Shown here: positions 6,396-10,035 of the stretch, in pieces | Numbering within the stretch: the stretch's first letter is position 1 | Layout of the letters: every line of letters begins with the position of its first letter | Assembly (NCBI GenBank): GCA_023229045.1 | Contig: JALOAB010000062.1 | Span: forward strand, 1 to 10,035 | Origin: Fidelibacterota bacterium | GTDB lineage: Bacteria > Fidelibacterota > UBA2242 | DNA length: 10,035 nucleotides | Direction of reading: 5' to 3' | Program-made: the position numbers and the translations under genes | Notes under the pieces: generated by a model | Told to the model about the DNA's origin: nothing | Seen by the model: the letters and a program-made list of their open reading frames with translations, nothing else | Databases searched by the model: none

Positions 6396-9300
6396 TTACT
6401 TCATTAAGATCATCTTTTGATTCTTATGGAATTCGCCAGCCTGCATTATATAGATGTAATAGCCGGAACTGACCTGCATCCCATGATTATTGGTCGCATT
6501 CCATTGAATGGACTTATAACCCGCCTGCTGTCTGGCATTGACCAGCGTGCGAACTTCACGTCCCATAATATCGTAAATTACAATTTTGACATGGACGTCT
6601 TTAGGCAGATCGTACTTGATCGTTGTAGTTGGGTTGAAGGGGTTCGGATAATTCTGGTGCAGGGCGAAGACCATCGGGACCAGTTCTCCTTTGATACCGT
6701 CTGGAGTTATATTGACCGTATAACTGACTGTATCGGAACAGCTGGAGGCGCCATAAGAATCGTAAGCAACCACATACATCTTGTAATTGCCATTGTCTTC
6801 CGGACTAGGTCCCATAACCAGATTGGAAGTATCGGTAAATTCAGCCGAAAAAACTTCCGTTTCCTCATCGCCAAACAATACAAACATTTCATAACTGACG
6901 GCATCGCCTTCAGGATCAATCGCCTTGGTCCATTTGACCTCAATCAATGAATCCTGAACGATATCGCTGTTAGTGATTTCATAACCATCAGCCGGCATCA
7001 GCAATGTAACCGGTGAAGGCGCGAGATTCACATGGGCGCCGATTGTCCACATTGAAAAAGCGCTGATTCCGCTTAATGTGATCTGATTATTGGCAGTATC
7101 CGCGACGCCGCCCCGGTCAGTCCAGAGTGCGCCCATATCGGAGGAACTGAATAAAGCCAATCTGTCAGTCTCTGATAAGTCGCCCAACTCCGATTCATCG
7201 TATTCGAAAACCAAAGTCGCATTGAGACCGCTGTTATTCGTCGGTTGAATATCGTAATAACGCATGATGCTCGACTCATCGTCCAGAGCAAAGGCGGTAT
7301 GACCGCGCGTTATCACTGTCGAGCCCAGATCGGCAGCAGTAGTCAGAACAGCGCCCATACCGGCAATGTTTTCACTAGTAATATCACTCAGCGTCCGGGT
7401 AGTGGTTATGATGCCGTCACCTTTAACCAGACCGTTAGTCTCAGCCAGGATTGCGGTTGGTCCGAGAGTCAGCGTATCACCCGATATTTCCAAATAACCC
7501 GTGTTTATGGTCAATATCCCGTTGACCGTGACATTCTGAGTTAAGGTGTCACCTGAGGCATTCTCAAAGGTAAGGTTATTGACAACCGCCGGCAATTTTG
7601 TACCGGTAACCTGTTCACTCGGGCTGTTAAAGATATAATTGGCGTACGGTGAAAGCGTAATAATTCTGGGCGTCGTTAAACTGCTGTCCAGTCCGCCGGG
7701 ATTGGCGCAAATTAAAGTAGCGCTGGAATCCAGGTTAAAAGGTCCCTGTTCGATAACACTCATGCCCAGGTCCAGAATCGCGCCAGGCTTGACATTAAAT
7801 ATCGGACCTCCGTTATTATCCAAGATAGTTCCACCGGTTCTGGCAAAAACGTGCGAACCTTCCAGGAAATTCAGATTTCCGGTTCCACTGCCCCGTCGGC
7901 CTAAAAATCCGTCGGACATTATCAAATTGCCGGTCAGGTTCCAGTCGGCGACCACAGTTCCGGCATTTTCCAGATACAGTGACCCACCGGCAATATTGAT
8001 GTCACCGCCGACATTCACCGTAATCGTATAATCAACGGTTGATCCGGTACTGGTAAGAATTGAATTGCCTTCTACATTTACATCGCCGGCAATATTGACC
8101 GTCAGTTCCACGCTTCCCAATCTCAATTGCGCACCATTAGTGCTTAAAACGGTAAAATCTCCATTAACGGTGGTTAATTTGGCATTAAAGTTAAGATTAC
8201 CACCCTGATTCGGGCAGTTCCAGATGAAATTATGGAATTCCTGGTCGAGTCCGGTGGGCGCGGAAGTACCGGTTATCCCGGTTATCAGACAGGTCGAGCC
8301 GGTGTTCCAGGTCGCTTCAGGTACGGCATACTTATCCAGAGCATGCTCATAAACACTCAGGTCGTTGAATACAAAGGTTCCGCTACTAGCAATGCTCTTC
8401 ATATTTTTCAAATAACCATCCACGACCACGACGGCGCCGCTACCGACTCTAAGAGTGTCATCAACGGTAACCGTATCTGTACTCTGGATGGTTATATGCT
8501 CGGTAAAGCCGGCGGGAGCGCTGTCTGCGTCAATCCAGCTGGCTCCATCGTATTTTTGCCAGGTACCGGCGGTAGTCCAGTTTCCGCTGGCTTTACTGCG
8601 GTACTGGGCGAGCGTAGCTAACTCAAAATCGCTCAGACCGCGTGGAACAAATTGCATGGTAGTCTGGTATTGCAGAACGACTCCGGTCAAATTTTGAAGC
8701 GCCGCTGGAATCGGCTGACCGATATAGTCCAGATCGGCATATTGGGTACGTATCACGCCTGTTCCGGTTACATCTGTAATTGTATAATTTGTGCTGGCGG
8801 CAAAATTACCGGTTCCGGAAATGACCACATTCTTGATCTTGACCAGCTTAGCCTGGTAATCCGTTGTCAGATTTGCCAGGGTAACTTCCACCGGTTCGAC
8901 AACATTGCCGGTGCTGGTAGCCGGACCCGGATCGGCAACCGGTACGAATTGTAACATATCACCATATTCCCCTAACGACCCGATAATGCCGGTGATTCCG
9001 TCGTATAAATTATAAGCGGTCGTGATATTACCCGCATTATCATCGATCAGAATAGCGCCGGTGGCATCCTGAATATATTTGGCGTTGCGGGTAGCGGTTT
9101 TATATGTCAGAACCGCCTCACCGGTCAGCTTGTACAAAGTTGTTCCGGTCGGATTAGCCCGCAATGCCGCGATATTCGCCACCTCGGTAGGAAAGGTATA
9201 GAGCGCAGTGGCGACGTAACTGGTTGTCCAGCCGGCTTTATAAGCGATAGCTTTAATGGTGGTCGTACTATTGACCGCGATGGGATCGGCGAAAACCGTA

Positions 9301-10035
9301 CTCGCATCGGTCGGATCGTCACCGTTAATGGTATAGTAAATCGTGGCGCCTTCGGTAGAACACGAAATGGTCACATTTTGAGGAGTATGGTAATTTCCGG
9401 CGGGCGGATCAAAGGTTGGAGTACTGACCTGGTCCGACGGCGCCGCGGCGACTGCCTCATCCCAGGTTGTGGCAACCCGGATGCCGTCAACAATGACGCG
9501 CTCGACGTCACGGTATTGTCTGAGTGCCACACTGCCGACATTGGCGAAAGTACTGGTTTCCTGGAAGGTTGCATCGGGCGTCGGCGGTTCTTCTGATGGG
9601 AAGGTATTGAAAACGTACAGACTGCTTAACTTCGTATCTAACACGTATTTAACGACAATGAGAGTCGGCGTCCCTGCTGTAATCGGAACGTAACTCGATG
9701 GTGCTGTACCACTACTGATCGCTACTCCATCACCGGTTGCGTTGACCCAGACTCGTCCCAACCAGGTTGTGCCGATTGTTTGCTGACCCAGATGGAAAAA
9801 ATAACCTGCGTAGTTGGGACTTTCGGTCTGGATAATGAAAGCCGCATAGATCGAATCGGTTGTCACCGGAGCGAAAGGTCGGTGAATATCTTCTCCGGTA
9901 TTGTCCAAATTCGCGGCTCCGCCAATGCCGGAACTTAAGTACCCGTCAAACACCAGTCCGCTGGTCACGTCGATAGGTTGAGTTCCGGCGCCGCTGTGAG
10001 CGACCCAATCATGATCCGTCAGCAGGTCGCCGATT
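6396..10035 (-). CDS. Giant multidomain secreted protein with T9SS type A sorting domain, 5' end outside window
   Basis: The frame is open from the right edge (first full codon at 10034) to the TAA at 6398-6396, about 1,212 residues. The GTG at 9968 is internal: the upstream frame reads LLTDHDWVAHSGAGTQPID, which continues the first domain. Domains by position: a LamG/jelly-roll-like domain common in T9SS cargo (to about 9440, ending VALRQ...DGIRVATTW); a chitobiase/hexosaminidase C-terminal-like domain (about 9425-9189, GATIYYTINGDDPT); an OB-like domain (about 9185-8625, YIQDATGAILIDD) like those beside secreted nucleases; a GNWTTAGTW motif opening a long beta-solenoid (about 8600-7030) rich in GG, N and T; an FN3-like domain (about 7028-6708); and a sorting domain (6668-6399) with HQNYPNPFNPTTTIKYDLP and YDIMGREV. 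No catalytic motif is visible, so adhesion or surface binding is inferred, not shown. A signal peptide should lie beyond the window. The family's C-terminal domain is normally cleaved after T9SS export. Confidence 0.92.
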   Translation of the reverse strand, partial: IGDLLTDHDWVAHSGAGTQPIDVTSGLVFDGYLSSGIGGAANLDNTGEDIHRPFAPVTTDSIYAAFIIQTESPNYAGYFFHLGQQTIGTTWLGRVWVNATGDGVAISSGTAPSSYVPITAGTPTLIVVKYVLDTKLSSLYVFNTFPSEEPPTPDATFQETSTFANVGSVALRQYRDVERVIVDGIRVATTWDEAVAAAPSDQVSTPTFDPPAGNYHTPQNVTISCSTEGATIYYTINGDDPTDASTVFADPIAVNSTTTIKAIAYKAGWTTSYVATALYTFPTEVANIAALRANPTGTTLYKLTGEAVLTYKTATRNAKYIQDATGAILIDDNAGNITTAYNLYDGITGIIGSLGEYGDMLQFVPVADPGPATSTGNVVEPVEVTLANLTTDYQAKLVKIKNVVISGTGNFAASTNYTITDVTGTGVIRTQYADLDYIGQPIPAALQNLTGVVLQYQTTMQFVPRGLSDFELATLAQYRSKASGNWTTAGTWQKYDGASWIDADSAPAGFTEHITIQSTDTVTVDDTLRVGSGAVVVVDGYLKNMKSIASSGTFVFNDLSVYEHALDKYAVPEATWNTGSTCLITGITGTSAPTGLDQEFHNFIWNCPNQGGNLNFNAKLTTVNGDFTVLSTNGAQLRLGSVELTVNIAGDVNVEGNSILTSTGSTVDYTITVNVGGDINIAGGSLYLENAGTVVADWNLTGNLIMSDGFLGRRGSGTGNLNFLEGSHVFARTGGTILDNNGGPIFNVKPGAILDLGMSVIEQGPFNLDSSATLICANPGGLDSSLTTPRIITLSPYANYIFNSPSEQVTGTKLPAVVNNLTFENASGDTLTQNVTVNGILTINTGYLEISGDTLTLGPTAILAETNGLVKGDGIITTTRTLSDITSENIAGMGAVLTTAADLGSTVITRGHTAFALDDESSIMRYYDIQPTNNSGLNATLVFEYDESELGDLSETDRLALFSSSDMGALWTDRGGVADTANNQITLSGISAFSMWTIGAHVNLAPSPVTLLMPADGYEITNSDIVQDSLIEVKWTKAIDPEGDAVSYEMFVLFGDEETEVFSAEFTDTSNLVMGPSPEDNGNYKMYVVAYDSYGASSCSDTVSYTVNITPDGIKGELVPMVFALHQNYPNPFNPTTTIKYDLPKDVHVKIVIYDIMGREVRTLVNARQQAGYKSIQWNATNNHGMQVSSGYYIYIMQAGEFHKNQKMILMK

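Noticed and set aside
6417..9693. Several plus-strand ORFs of 72-177 residues opposite the large gene
   Set aside because: All lie inside the long minus-strand frame that has clear domains; their sequences are low in recognisable structure.
9966..9968. GTG at 9968 as the start of the large secreted protein
   Set aside because: The frame continues upstream to the window edge with family-like sequence, and no signal peptide follows the GTG.

Overview
The window reads as the 3' end of a Gram-negative division and cell wall (dcw) cluster, followed by a repeat-rich intergenic tract and most of a very large secreted protein. The organism is probably an FCB-superphylum bacterium, perhaps one of its uncultured candidate phyla. 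Three things point that way: the gene order murG-murC-ftsQ-ftsA-ftsZ with no murB or ddl between murC and ftsQ, a zinc-ribbon type L28, and a C-terminal type IX secretion (T9SS) sorting domain with the NYPNPFNP signature. A more precise placement is not supported by eye.

Bases 1-5232 (+ strand) carry the end of murG, then murC, ftsQ, ftsA and ftsZ. murG and murC overlap by 11 bases, ftsQ and ftsA abut, and ftsZ follows 13 bases after ftsA behind a strong Shine-Dalgarno. MurG and MurC act in cytoplasmic peptidoglycan precursor synthesis. FtsQ, FtsA and FtsZ build the septal ring. The one loose joint is the 287-base murC-ftsQ gap, which contains nested inverted repeats and a TATAAT hexamer but no convincing gene. 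A perfect 12-bp stem at 5263-5289 ends the operon and is shared with convergent rpmB (- strand, 5313-5507).

Bases 5508-6395 hold no gene. They contain a rigid tandem array of 15 copies of a 50-bp unit (5581-6310). Every unit has GTAG immediately before a short palindrome, the hallmark of REP elements mobilised by RAYT (TnpA-REP) transposases. The last copy faces a second, inverted GTAG palindrome whose stem differs by two compensated base pairs, giving a REPIN/BIME-like pair at 6283-6337. A rho-independent terminator for the large minus-strand gene follows.

Bases 6396-10035 (- strand) encode the C-terminal ~1,212 residues of a giant secreted protein whose 5' end lies outside the window. Its domains in order are a jelly-roll/LamG-like domain, a chitobiase C-terminal-like domain, an OB-like domain, a long beta-solenoid, an FN3-like domain and the T9SS type A sorting domain. 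The most unusual feature in the window is the REP array and its covarying inverted partner; no complete undescribed enzymatic system is visible.
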